Shown piece after piece: positions 1 to 6,406 of a DNA stretch of 15,031 bases. The stretch comes from Microbacteriaceae bacterium (GTDB taxonomy: Bacteria; Actinomycetota; Actinomycetes; Actinomycetales; Microbacteriaceae), in NCBI GenBank assembly GCA_023254555.1, contig JALRLI010000025.1:1-15031 (forward strand), given 5' to 3'. Numbering within the stretch: position 1 is the stretch's first letter; every line of letters begins with the position of its first letter. The notes below the pieces were generated by a model. That model was not told the DNA's origin. It searched no databases and worked only from the letters and a program-made list of their open reading frames with translations. Position numbers and translations under genes: made by a program.

Positions 1-1
1 T

Positions 2-1189
2 CCAGCGACCGCTACCGAGGTGCTTGCCGAGGCCTCGACTCTGGCCGCCTCAGGAATGCGCACGCTCGCGCTGGCCTACTCGGCGCATCCTGCCCTTGAA
101 CTTGTCGAGGGAAAAGTTTCGCTTCCCGACGACGTGACACCGGTTCTGCTGCTCACCTTCAGAGAACAGGTTCGACCCGATGCCGCGCAAACCCTGCGCT
201 ACTTTGCTGAACAGGGAGTCAGTGTTCGAGTGATCTCGGGCGATGACCCGAGAACCGTGGCCGCAGTTGCCCGCGAGGTCGGCCTCGACGCCGGTGACGG
301 TTTCGACGCCCGCAATCTGCCAGAGGACATCGCCGAGCTTGCCGACGTGCTCGACAACAACGTCGTGTTTGGTCGAGTGACTCCGCTGCAGAAAAAGTCG
401 ATGGTGTTAGCGCTCAAGGCACACGGTCACGTCGTGGCGATGACCGGTGATGGTGTCAACGACGCGCTCGCCATCAAAGAGGCAGACCTCGGCATTGCGA
501 TGGATACTGCCTCGCAGGCAACGAAGGCGGTTTCTCGCCTGGTACTGCTCGATGGTCGGTTTGATCGGATGCCCGGTGTTGTCGCCGAGGGTCGCCGCGT
601 GATTGCGAACATCGAACGCGTTTCGATGCTGTTTCTCACGAAGACCTCGTACGCGTTTGCGATGTCGATTGCGTTCGGTCTGCTGATGTGGGGATTCCCG
701 TTCTTGCCGAGGCAGCTCTCGATTACCGACGGCCTCACCATCGGTATCCCAGCATTCTTCTTGGCGCTGATGCCGAATGCGCAACGCTATCGAGCCGGGT
801 TCTTGAAACGATCACTCACCTTCGCGATCCCATCGGGTCTGATTGTCACGTTGGCGCTGCTCGCCATTCATATCTTCGGGATGCGCGTTGATTCGCTCAC
901 CGAAGAGCAGCTGCACTCAGCATCAACCCTCACGCTCGCCTTCATTGGCATCTGGGTTCTGGTGGTGCTCTCAAGGCCCATCGATAAGTGGCGCCTGCTC
1001 ATCATTGCTGCGATGTATGCCGGGCTCGCGCTTGTCTGGCTCGTACCGATATCGAGAACGTTCTTCGAGATTACGTGGTTGCCGAACGAGATGATTTGGG
1101 TAACGCTGGGCGTGAGCGCGGTTGGCATGGTGCTGGTGGAGATTCTGCGCGCCTGGCACCTGCGCAAAATCGCGATTATCGATTCGTGA
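2..1189 (+). CDS. ctpE: Cation-transporting P-type ATPase, CtpE-like, C-terminal part (5' end outside window)
   Basis: This is the C-terminal part of a P-type ATPase that uses ATP to move a cation across the cytoplasmic membrane. The frame is open to the left edge, so the gene begins outside the window; the phosphorylation (DKTGT) and actuator regions are missing. The rest of the HAD-like P domain is present, with the hinge motif TGDGVND at bases 443-463 followed by a run matching P-type ATPases (AIKEADLGIAM). After it come about six hydrophobic segments, between roughly base 610 and 1165. The stretch GRRVIANIERVSMLFLTKT resembles mycobacterial CtpE, which is associated with calcium uptake; that substrate is inferred from family resemblance only. 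The 3' end overlaps the convergent nuclease gene by 14 bases. The P-type ATPase call is very safe; the CtpE subfamily is likely. Confidence 0.9.
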   Translation, partial: PATATEVLAEASTLAASGMRTLALAYSAHPALELVEGKVSLPDDVTPVLLLTFREQVRPDAAQTLRYFAEQGVSVRVISGDDPRTVAAVAREVGLDAGDGFDARNLPEDIAELADVLDNNVVFGRVTPLQKKSMVLALKAHGHVVAMTGDGVNDALAIKEADLGIAMDTASQATKAVSRLVLLDGRFDRMPGVVAEGRRVIANIERVSMLFLTKTSYAFAMSIAFGLLMWGFPFLPRQLSITDGLTIGIPAFFLALMPNAQRYRAGFLKRSLTFAIPSGLIVTLALLAIHIFGMRVDSLTEEQLHSASTLTLAFIGIWVLVVLSRPIDKWRLLIIAAMYAGLALVWLVPISRTFFEITWLPNEMIWVTLGVSAVGMVLVEILRAWHLRKIAIIDS

Positions 1190-1856
1190 TTTCTACCAAG
1201 CGGTCGATGAGCTGCTTGGCCAGTGACACGAGACGTTCGATCTCACGGTCATCACGCTCGATCCAGCGAAACTCAGGCTCGCTGAGCGGCACGAAGTCTT
1301 TGTGCTGTTCCCAAACTAACAGCGTGCGATCGGCGCCAAGCACGTACTGTTGCCACCAGATCTGGCGCAGGTAGTTTTTCGGAATCTGAGCCCAAGCCTT
1401 GTTAGTGGTTTTGATCTCGCTGAGCTCAAGGGTGCCGTCGGCTCTGACGACGAGACCATCTGGGGTGGCCAGATGCCTCGGGTTTGACGCAGCTCGAAAC
1501 AGTGCTGCGCTCGGTTCAATCTCGAAGCGCTCGCGAACCCAAGCCGCAATCTCTGGCTCGCGGGCCCGGCCATGATCAGTGAACGCGTTACCACCAAATC
1601 CGGTGCCGTTCAGCTTGACGTAAGCGGCAGTCTCGATTGATTTGGGCGTCGATAACTTCGCGACGTCGGTGGCAGTGATGCCGCGGGCTCGGGCCCGTAA
1701 CCACTCGACTCGATCAGTGCCGTCCGTGACGATTCGTTCGAAACACGGATGCCCAGCGGCATCGATTTCGAAGAGAGCATCGGTCACGCATCCATTCTTT
1801 CGCATGCGGGTGACAGCGCCTATGTCGCACGCCGCAGACCAGCCATTCGAATTCAT
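1176..1856 (-). CDS. YqaJ-type PD-(D/E)XK nuclease (phage-recombinase-family exonuclease), standalone
   Basis: A 226-residue protein with the layout of the YqaJ/lambda-exonuclease-like branch of PD-(D/E)XK nucleases. Visible motifs are W-x-x-A-R-x-x-G-I-T-A-T-D near residues 52-64, G-R-A-R-E-P-E at 96-102 (E100), T-P-D-G at 131-134 (D133) and E-I-K at 147-149, followed by a Q/W-rich stretch (QIWWQQYVLGAD) near residue 165. D133, E147 and K149 would form the catalytic PD...ExK core. In phages such enzymes resect double-stranded DNA for recombination. Here no recombinase, single-strand-binding protein or phage gene is adjacent, so the cellular role is unknown; repair or defence are both possible. 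The start at 1856 has no good Shine-Dalgarno sequence, but TATGAA lies at the leaderless -10 position on the minus strand (1863-1868). In-frame alternatives are ATG at 1805 and GTG at 1787. The gene is divergent from the response regulator. Confidence 0.82.
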   Translation of the reverse strand: MNSNGWSAACDIGAVTRMRKNGCVTDALFEIDAAGHPCFERIVTDGTDRVEWLRARARGITATDVAKLSTPKSIETAAYVKLNGTGFGGNAFTDHGRAREPEIAAWVRERFEIEPSAALFRAASNPRHLATPDGLVVRADGTLELSEIKTTNKAWAQIPKNYLRQIWWQQYVLGADRTLLVWEQHKDFVPLSEPEFRWIERDDREIERLVSLAKQLIDRLVEITNR

Positions 1857-1862
1857 AGGCTT

Positions 1863-1868
1863 TTCATA
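1863..1868 (-). promoter_or_regulatory. Candidate -10 box of the YqaJ-type nuclease (leaderless)
   Basis: Read on the minus strand the hexamer is TATGAA, followed by six bases and then the ATG at 1856. A transcript starting seven bases after the hexamer would begin at the A of the start codon. No convincing -35 was found. It shares the 35-base divergent gap with the response regulator promoter. Confidence 0.4.
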
Positions 1869-1879
1869 GAAAGAAGCGC

Positions 1880-1885
1880 GATGAT
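1880..1885 (+). promoter_or_regulatory. Candidate -10 box of the response regulator gene (leaderless)
   Basis: GATGAT keeps the A2 and T6 of the actinobacterial TAnnnT -10 and is followed by six bases and then ATG at 1892, so transcription would start at the start codon. There is no Shine-Dalgarno sequence in front of this ATG, which fits a leaderless mRNA. Weak on its own; supported by the same spacing at other genes in the window. Confidence 0.4.
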
Positions 1886-1891
1886 GTTTGT

Positions 1892-2602
1892 ATGACGCAA
1901 CAGGGTGAGAATATTCGAGCGCTCGTCGTTGACGACGAACCGGCGCTCAGCGAGCTCCTCTCAATGGCGCTGCGCTACGAGGGCTGGGAAGTTCAGACCG
2001 CATCAAACGGTCTTGAGGCGCTGACCGCAGTTCGAACCTTTGCCCCTGATGTCATGGTGCTCGACATTATGATGCCCGAACTCGACGGTATGAGTGTCAT
2101 TCGTCGCCTCCGCGAGGAGGGCGCTGAAGTGCCCGTGCTGTTTCTGTCGGCAAAAGACGCGGTGGATGATCGCATCGCGGGTCTCACCGCTGGCGGCGAC
2201 GACTACGTGACGAAGCCCTTCAGCCTCGAAGAGGTTGTGGCGAGACTTCGTGCGCTCGTGCGTCGTTCTCACCTGTTACTCGAGGCGACACCCGACCCAG
2301 TGATACGTGTGGGCGATCTTGTGCTGAACGAGGATAGCTACGAGGTGGCGCGTGGCGGAGAACCGATTGAGCTGACCAGCACCGAGTTTGAGCTGCTGCG
2401 CTTCTTAATGCGCAACCCGCGCCGGGTTGTCAGCAAGGCGCAGATTCTCGACCGCGTGTGGAGCTATGACTTCGATGGCAAGCCAACGGTTGTTGAGCTC
2501 TACATTTCATACCTGCGCAAGAAAATTGACACCGACCGCAGCCCGATGATTCACACGGTTCGCGGTGCCGGCTACATGCTCAAAGCCGCCGACGATGCCT
2601 GA
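1892..2602 (+). CDS. OmpR/PhoB-family response regulator (PhoP/TrcR-like)
   Basis: A 236-residue DNA-binding response regulator. The receiver domain fills residues 8-120: acidic pocket D14-D15, phospho-acceptor D58 in V-L-D-I-M-M-P, switch residue S86, and K108 in the T-K-P-F motif. The winged-helix effector domain fills about residues 140-232, ending in the family signature T-V-V-E-L-Y-I-S-Y-L-R-K-K-I-D and H-T-V-R-G-A-G-Y. The receiver stretch AGLTAGGDDYVTKPFSLEEV closely resembles mycobacterial PhoP and TrcR. The partner is the sensor kinase directly downstream: the stop TGA (2600-2602) lies inside ATGCCTGA, where the kinase's natural ATG (2595) overlaps it, a usual sign of translational coupling. 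Signal and target genes cannot be told from the sequence. Confidence 0.95.
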   Translation: MTQQGENIRALVVDDEPALSELLSMALRYEGWEVQTASNGLEALTAVRTFAPDVMVLDIMMPELDGMSVIRRLREEGAEVPVLFLSAKDAVDDRIAGLTAGGDDYVTKPFSLEEVVARLRALVRRSHLLLEATPDPVIRVGDLVLNEDSYEVARGGEPIELTSTEFELLRFLMRNPRRVVSKAQILDRVWSYDFDGKPTVVELYISYLRKKIDTDRSPMIHTVRGAGYMLKAADDA

Positions 2603-2691
2603 GAACGCTGAGACCGAAGCAGCTCAGCCTGCACGGGTATCTGAGTCGACAGTGAAGTCACGACGCACCGCTCACTCTTCGCACCAAGCTC

Positions 2692-4251
2692 GTGCTGGTT
2701 TCAGTTGGCCTGGCGTTCGTCGTTGTGTCGGTGATCAGTCTTGTGAGCGTGCTGACACTCAAGGGCTCGCTCGAAGATCGTCTCGATGCACAGCTCGCCA
2801 GCGCGTTCAATCGAGCGGTAAACGTTCTGAACGCCCCGGGTTTTCAATCTGATTCAGGGCAGTCTATTCAGCAGCGGCGAGGTCATGAACTGAACGAGAG
2901 AGAGTCAGAGGCTCATGACGAGTCTGACGAAATTGCAGATGATGATCAGCTCGATTCGGGTGCGGCAGAGACAACAGCCACGGGAGTGACGATCACCGAT
3001 GCGCAACAAATCTTGAATGGCCCAGCTCAGGCGCCGGGCACTCTGGCGCTTGTGCTCGATAGCGGAAATCTGACCGCCGGGTACCTCTCAGAAAATGGTG
3101 AAATCCGACCTATTTCGAATGAGCAGTTGGATGGCCTCGTTGAACTGGCACCCGATGCCAAACCGCACACGCTCGACCTGGGCAGAGGCTTGGGTGATTA
3201 TCGCGTGCAGGGAGCACTCGTTGATGGCAACGCGGTGATCGTCGGCTTACCACTGAGGGATGTGCGAACAACCGTGTTCTCGCTGGGGATGACGCTCCTC
3301 ACGGTTGCGCTGCTCGGTCTGGCTGCGCTCGCCGCTCTCGCGACGCTGATTATTCGACGCACGATGCGACCGCTCGAGCGGGTTGCGACTGCAGCCGACA
3401 CTGTTGCCGAGCTCGACCTGGCCCGGGGCGAGGTAGCTCAGATCAACCGCATCGATACCGAGGGTGTAGATGAGCGAACCGAGGTTGGCCGGGTCGCCAC
3501 AGCTGTGAACGCAATGATCGACAACGTGGAGTCTGCGCTGGTGGCTCGTGAGCAGAGCGAGCAGAAGGTGAGAAGTTTCGTTTCTGATGCCAGCCACGAG
3601 TTGCGCACGCCATTAGCCTCGATTCGCGGGTACTCAGAGCTCGTGCGTCGAATGGGCGGTGAGCTGCCCGCGGATATGCAGCAGGCGATAGGTCGCATTG
3701 AGTCAGAGTCGGTTCGCATGACCGCACTGGTCGAAGACCTGCTGCTGCTCGCCCGACTCGACGAAGGGCGTGGTCTCACACTCGACACCGTCAATCTGAC
3801 TGAGCTTGCCAGCCAGGCGCTAGGAGACGCCGCAGTTTCTGACTCCTCCCATGAGTGGGCCATCGAGGGGGTGGACGACGGCGATGTGTTTGTGCTTGCG
3901 GATCGAAATCGACTTCATCAGGTCATCGCGAACCTGCTCACGAACGCACGCGTGCACACTCCCGCTGGCACCGACGTAGTGGTTCGGGTGGCGCGTGAGG
4001 GCGAGAATGCTGTTCTTCGAGTCAGCGACAATGGCCCAGGAATTCCCGCTGAACTTCAGCACAACATTTTCGGACGCTTCGTACAGGCCGATGAGTCTCG
4101 CACCAAGACCGAGGGCACAGGCGGCACTGGTCTTGGGCTCAGTATCGCGCAGGCATTGATGGATGCTCACCACGGGTCCATCACCATGACAAGTGAACCC
4201 GGCCGAACCGAGTTCGTGGTCAAGTTGCGTGCGGTAACCCCGGTAACGTAA
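2692..4251 (+). CDS. Sensor histidine kinase, partner of the upstream response regulator (N-terminus disrupted by an apparent +1 frameshift)
   Basis: A two-transmembrane sensor kinase. From the GTG at 2692 the frame gives 519 residues: first membrane helix (about 1-25), an outside domain of about 150 residues with an acidic Asp/Glu-rich stretch, second membrane helix (about 182-215), HAMP, a HisKA dimerisation domain with phospho-acceptor H302 (SHELRTPLASIRGYSEL), and a HATPase_c domain with N-box N414/N418, G1 box D-N-G-P-G-I-P and G2 box G-T-G-L-G-L-S. The GTG start is unconvincing: it has no Shine-Dalgarno and falls at the membrane helix, cutting off the in-frame residues L-T-L-R-T-K-L that look like a normal kinase N-terminus. 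A second frame begins at ATG 2595, overlapping the regulator stop, and encodes about 25 plausible residues (MPENAETEAAQ... to SRRT). Skipping one base near 2670 joins both frames into a protein of about 551 residues. This is either a sequence error or a genuine lesion. Confidence 0.9.
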   Translation: MLVSVGLAFVVVSVISLVSVLTLKGSLEDRLDAQLASAFNRAVNVLNAPGFQSDSGQSIQQRRGHELNERESEAHDESDEIADDDQLDSGAAETTATGVTITDAQQILNGPAQAPGTLALVLDSGNLTAGYLSENGEIRPISNEQLDGLVELAPDAKPHTLDLGRGLGDYRVQGALVDGNAVIVGLPLRDVRTTVFSLGMTLLTVALLGLAALAALATLIIRRTMRPLERVATAADTVAELDLARGEVAQINRIDTEGVDERTEVGRVATAVNAMIDNVESALVAREQSEQKVRSFVSDASHELRTPLASIRGYSELVRRMGGELPADMQQAIGRIESESVRMTALVEDLLLLARLDEGRGLTLDTVNLTELASQALGDAAVSDSSHEWAIEGVDDGDVFVLADRNRLHQVIANLLTNARVHTPAGTDVVVRVAREGENAVLRVSDNGPGIPAELQHNIFGRFVQADESRTKTEGTGGTGLGLSIAQALMDAHHGSITMTSEPGRTEFVVKLRAVTPVT

Positions 4252-4254
4252 ACT
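4225..4254 (+). promoter_or_regulatory. Candidate rplJL promoter overlapping the kinase stop codon
   Basis: TTGCGT (4225-4230) and TAAACT (4249-4254) are separated by 18 bases and resemble a housekeeping -35/-10 pair (TTGnnn, TAnnnT). Transcription would start near 4261, just before the L10-type leader. The -10 overlaps the kinase stop codon. The call is by pattern only. Confidence 0.45.
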
Positions 4255-4260
4255 CTTTCT

Positions 4261-4447
4261 TGGCCAAAGACCGCCGGTTTTTGAACGCAAGTTCAAACTA
4301 AAATTCGATTCTTCGAAGACCAGCGCAGGTACGAGTAAGAATTTCTTTGCTCCGTGCTCGCGCGCGGAGCATTTTTTTATGCGCCCGTCGGTGGTCCGAA
4401 GCCTCACACCACATCCGTGATGTGATCAAAGCAATTAAGGGAGCGCC
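4261..4447 (+). promoter_or_regulatory. Ribosomal protein L10 leader with autoregulatory structure
   Basis: The 187-base untranslated region in front of rplJ has the look of the L10 leader family: a purine-rich GCCAAAGACCGCCGG stretch near its 5' end, then a perfect 7-bp hairpin with a GCAA tetraloop (4280-4297), a 5-bp hairpin (4304-4317), and CGCAGGTACGAGTAAGAA near 4324-4341. An intrinsic-terminator-like hairpin follows at 4348-4378, and a small hairpin (4410-4424, CACATC/GATGTG) lies just ahead of the ribosome site AAGGGAG (4437-4443). In this family the L10-L12 complex is known to bind the leader and lower expression when free stalk protein accumulates. That this copy works the same way is inferred from position and pattern. 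Confidence 0.75.
4348..4378 (+). terminator. Attenuator-like intrinsic terminator in the L10 leader
   Basis: TGCTCCG (4348-4354) pairs perfectly with CGGAGCA (4365-4371) around a 10-base loop and is followed at once by seven T residues (4372-4378). It lies about 70 bases before the rplJ start codon, inside the leader, so it would end transcription early unless an alternative fold wins. This fits transcription attenuation controlled by the L10-L12 complex. Confidence 0.75.
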
Positions 4448-4963
4448 ATGGCGACAAAGGAAGCTTCGGTTGCCGACCTTCAGAAACTTTTTGAAGAGTC
4501 GAATGCTGTACTGCTCACCGAGTACCGCGGTCTCACCGTAGGGGAGCTACGCACACTGCGTAACGACCTTCGTGAGCACGCTACGTACGCTGTGGCGAAG
4601 AACACGCTGACCAAGATTGCCGCGAACAACGCAGGTATCTCGTCATTCGACGAAGAACTCGTTGGTCCATCGGCAATCGCCTTCGTGCACGGTGACCCAG
4701 TCGCCGCCGCAAAGGCTCTGCGTAAATTCGCCAAGGCAAACCCTCTGCTGGTGGTTAAGAGTGGTTATTTCGATGGAAAGCCACTCACCGCTCAAGAGGT
4801 AGGCAAGCTTGCCGAACTCGAGAGCCGCGAAGTCCTGCTCGCAAAGCTTGCAGGAGCCTTCAAAGCATCCATGTTCGGTGCCGCATACATGTTCAACGCG
4901 CCACTCGCACAAGCCGCTCGCGGCTTTGGCGCGCTGCAGAGCAAGCAAGAGGCAGAGGCCTAA
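4448..4963 (+). CDS. rplJ: 50S ribosomal protein L10
   Basis: A 171-residue ribosomal stalk base protein. The N-terminal half, which binds 23S rRNA together with L11, carries the typical sequence from VADLQKLFEESNAVLLTEYRGLTV through YAVAKNTLTKIAA. The C-terminal helix (about residues 130-165), which carries the L12 dimers, reads LAGAFKASMFGAAYMFN. Length is normal for the family. The start is fixed by AAGGGAG five bases upstream. It is cotranscribed with rplL after a 72-base gap. The usual upstream partners rplK-rplA are not here; a sensor kinase gene is instead. Autogenous control through the leader is expected. Confidence 0.98.
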   Translation: MATKEASVADLQKLFEESNAVLLTEYRGLTVGELRTLRNDLREHATYAVAKNTLTKIAANNAGISSFDEELVGPSAIAFVHGDPVAAAKALRKFAKANPLLVVKSGYFDGKPLTAQEVGKLAELESREVLLAKLAGAFKASMFGAAYMFNAPLAQAARGFGALQSKQEAEA

Positions 4964-4988
4964 ACGGCCAACGTCCAACACAAACATC

Positions 4989-5014
4989 TCACTCGCATCC
5001 GCGGGTGTGAGTGA
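4989..5014 (+). other. Intercistronic hairpin between rplJ and rplL
   Basis: CACTCGCA (4990-4997) pairs with TGTGAGTG (5006-5013), with one G-T wobble, and T4989-A5014 extends it to nine pairs around an 8-base loop. No T-run follows, so it is not an intrinsic terminator. It ends eight bases before the rplL ribosome site AAGGAG (5023-5028). It could shape differential expression of L12 over L10, which are needed at more than one to one; this role is inferred. Confidence 0.5.
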
Positions 5015-5035
5015 AAAGTAATAAGGAGAAACACA

Positions 5036-5428
5036 ATGGCTAAGCTTTCGACTGAAGAGCTTATTGAGCAGTTCAAGGGCCTGACCCTGATCGAGCTCAG
5101 CGAATTCGTGAAGGCCTTCGAAGAGGTCTTCGAAGTGAGCGCTGCTGCACCAGTTGCTGTTGCAGCTGCTGCGCCTGCTGCTGGTGGCGGAGACGCTGCT
5201 GGTGCTGCAGAAGAGAAGGATTCATTCAACGTAATCCTCGAAGCTGCTGGCGACAAGAAGATTCAGGTTATCAAGGTTGTGCGTGAGCTCACCAACCTGG
5301 GTCTCGGCGAGGCTAAGGCACTCGTTGAGGAAGCACCTAAGGCTATCCTCGAGGGCGCTAAGAAAGAAGATGCTGAAGCAGCGAAGGCGAAGCTCGAAGA
5401 AGCTGGCGCTACTGCAAAGCTCGACTAA
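5036..5428 (+). CDS. rplL: 50S ribosomal protein L7/L12
   Basis: A 130-residue stalk protein that recruits translation factors. The N-terminal dimerisation domain is residues 1-35 (AKLSTEELIEQFKGLTLIELSEF). A flexible Ala/Gly/Pro-rich hinge follows at about residues 38-60, then the globular C-terminal domain with the conserved LGLGEAKALVEEAPK stretch. A strong AAGGAG lies seven bases before the ATG, fitting high expression. The gene is second in the rplJ-rplL operon and is followed by a strong intrinsic terminator. Confidence 0.99.
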   Translation: MAKLSTEELIEQFKGLTLIELSEFVKAFEEVFEVSAAAPVAVAAAAPAAGGGDAAGAAEEKDSFNVILEAAGDKKIQVIKVVRELTNLGLGEAKALVEEAPKAILEGAKKEDAEAAKAKLEEAGATAKLD

Positions 5429-5438
5429 TTCTGTCGCT

Positions 5439-5456
5439 CGGGTTCGAAGTAACCCG
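5439..5456 (+). other. Small hairpin before the rplL terminator
   Basis: CGGGTT (5439-5444) pairs with AACCCG (5451-5456) around six bases. It stands alone between the rplL stop codon and the main terminator, with no T-run, and may simply protect the mRNA 3' end. Confidence 0.4.
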
Positions 5457-5460
5457 AACC

Positions 5461-5500
5461 AAGAACGGTGTCACCCAATCGGGTGGCACCGTTCTTTTTT
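5461..5500 (+). terminator. Intrinsic terminator of the rplJL operon
   Basis: A 16-bp stem (5461-5476 with 5481-5496; one T-G wobble, otherwise perfect) around the four-base loop AATC, ending in a T-tract whose last four bases are 5497-5500. It lies 33 bases after the rplL stop and insulates the toxin-antitoxin operon from the highly expressed ribosomal operon. Confidence 0.95.
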
Positions 5501-5518
5501 GCCCCCGTTACGACTGCC

Positions 5519-5546
5519 GCAATTATATCAAGATTGATATAATTGC
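5519..5546. promoter_or_regulatory. Palindromic operator and promoter of the toxin-antitoxin operon
   Basis: GCAATTATATCA (5519-5530) and TGATATAATTGC (5535-5546) form a perfect 12-bp inverted repeat around AGAT. The right arm contains a perfect TATAAT (5538-5543), placed six bases before the GTG at 5550, so transcription would begin at the start codon. The left arm holds the same hexamer on the minus strand (5522-5527). No good -35 is visible. A symmetric site covering the -10 of a gene for an HTH-bearing antitoxin strongly suggests autorepression, as is common in toxin-antitoxin operons. Confidence 0.8.
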
Positions 5547-5549
5547 GAT

Positions 5550-6059
5550 GTGACAGTGGCAGAGTTAATTCGAACCAGTCGTGAGCAGAAGAACCTCACC
5601 CAAGCTGAGCTCGCTGCCCGCTCTGGTACCTCCCAAAGCACGCTCTCTCGATACGAGAGCGGTGAGGCGGTTCCCACTATCTCGACGCTGCAACGGCTAC
5701 TCGCTTCTGCCGGCACCACGCTTCGACTTACGGCCGCATTTTCAGCGCGAGACTTCGATGCAAGGACTCCACGCATGTCACTCATTCGAGCGAAGAGAAG
5801 TGAAATCATCGAAACAGCACTCAAGTACGGCGCTACAAACGTTTGCGTATTTGGTTCTGTCGCGAGGGGGACGGATCGCATCGAATCCGATATTGACGTA
5901 CTCGTTGATTTTGATGCTTCCAAGCTCGGACTTATCCACATTTCAGAACTTGCAGAAGAGCTCACCTCTCTGCTCGGGCAACCTGTAGAGGTAGCGGTGA
6001 GGCAATTGCTTTCACCTCGCGTCGCAGCAACCGCCCTGGCAGAAGAGGTTCCAATTTGA
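5550..6059 (+). CDS. mntA: HTH-nucleotidyltransferase fusion antitoxin, MntA type (type VII toxin-antitoxin)
   Basis: A 169-residue two-domain protein. Residues 1-60 are an XRE-type helix-turn-helix (LTQAELAARSGTSQSTLSRYESG). Residues 75-165 are a minimal nucleotidyltransferase domain with the signature G-S-x10-D-x-D: G102-S103 and D114/D116. The third acidic position is probably E147 in V-E-V, where Asp is common. In known MntA-HepT pairs the nucleotidyltransferase attaches AMP to a tyrosine of the HEPN toxin and silences it. The fused HTH would let the same protein bind the palindrome at 5519-5546. Start is GTG 5550, chosen because TATAAT lies exactly at the leaderless position. The stop overlaps the toxin start by four bases (TTGA). 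Base composition seems somewhat less GC-rich than its neighbours, hinting at transfer. Confidence 0.88.
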   Translation: MTVAELIRTSREQKNLTQAELAARSGTSQSTLSRYESGEAVPTISTLQRLLASAGTTLRLTAAFSARDFDARTPRMSLIRAKRSEIIETALKYGATNVCVFGSVARGTDRIESDIDVLVDFDASKLGLIHISELAEELTSLLGQPVEVAVRQLLSPRVAATALAEEVPI

Positions 6060-6406
6060 TCAGATCTTTCGATGAGCGACTCGAAGACATCCTGCAAGCC
6101 ATCTCGGCAATCGACGTCGCGACCGATTTCTTAGTCAGTGAATCTTCAGATGACCGAGCTGGTGATATAGCAATCGACGCAATTTGCTATCGGCTCATAA
6201 CGATCGGGGAGGCAGTGAAAGCAGTTGACGCAGACATTCTCGAAAGCTTCCCGGGTGTCAAGTGGTCACAGATTGCGCGTCTGCGAGACCTGATCACTCA
6301 TCATTATCACCGGCGTGACATCGACGTTATTTTGATGACGATAGGGCGACCTCTCGCAGAGCTCAAGCAAGCTGTAACTGAAGCGCGTAATAGTCTGAAC
6401 CCATGA
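6056..6406 (+). CDS. hepT: HEPN-domain ribonuclease toxin, HepT type (DUF86)
   Basis: A 116-residue all-helical HEPN protein. It carries the catalytic R-x4-H-x-Y motif as R77, H82 and Y84 (RDLITHHY). Also typical of DUF86/HepT are the central G-E-A-V-K stretch (51-55) and F-P-G-V-K-W-S-Q-I (65-73). HepT toxins are RNases, shown in studied systems to act on tRNA or mRNA; Y84 is the expected target for AMP attachment by the MntA partner. Start is TTG 6056, overlapping the antitoxin stop as TTGA with AGAGG a few bases upstream, so translation is coupled. The stop overlaps the rlmH ATG as ATGA. No catalytic residue is missing, so the toxin looks active. Confidence 0.88.
   Translation: MIRSFDERLEDILQAISAIDVATDFLVSESSDDRAGDIAIDAICYRLITIGEAVKAVDADILESFPGVKWSQIARLRDLITHHYHRRDIDVILMTIGRPLAELKQAVTEARNSLNP

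Noticed and set aside
3820..4407. A 195-codon minus-strand frame over the kinase C-terminus and the L10 leader.
   Set aside because: It is antisense to the conserved ATPase domain and runs through the attenuator hairpin; the protein has no family features.
4448..5428. Expected rplK-rplA next to rplJ-rplL.
   Set aside because: Neither gene is present in the window; the operon is split, which is seen in other bacteria and not evidence of a rearrangement by itself.
5528..6097. A 189-codon minus-strand frame opposite the antitoxin gene.
   Set aside because: Ser/Ala-rich shadow of the HTH-MNT frame, which has clear motifs and promoter.
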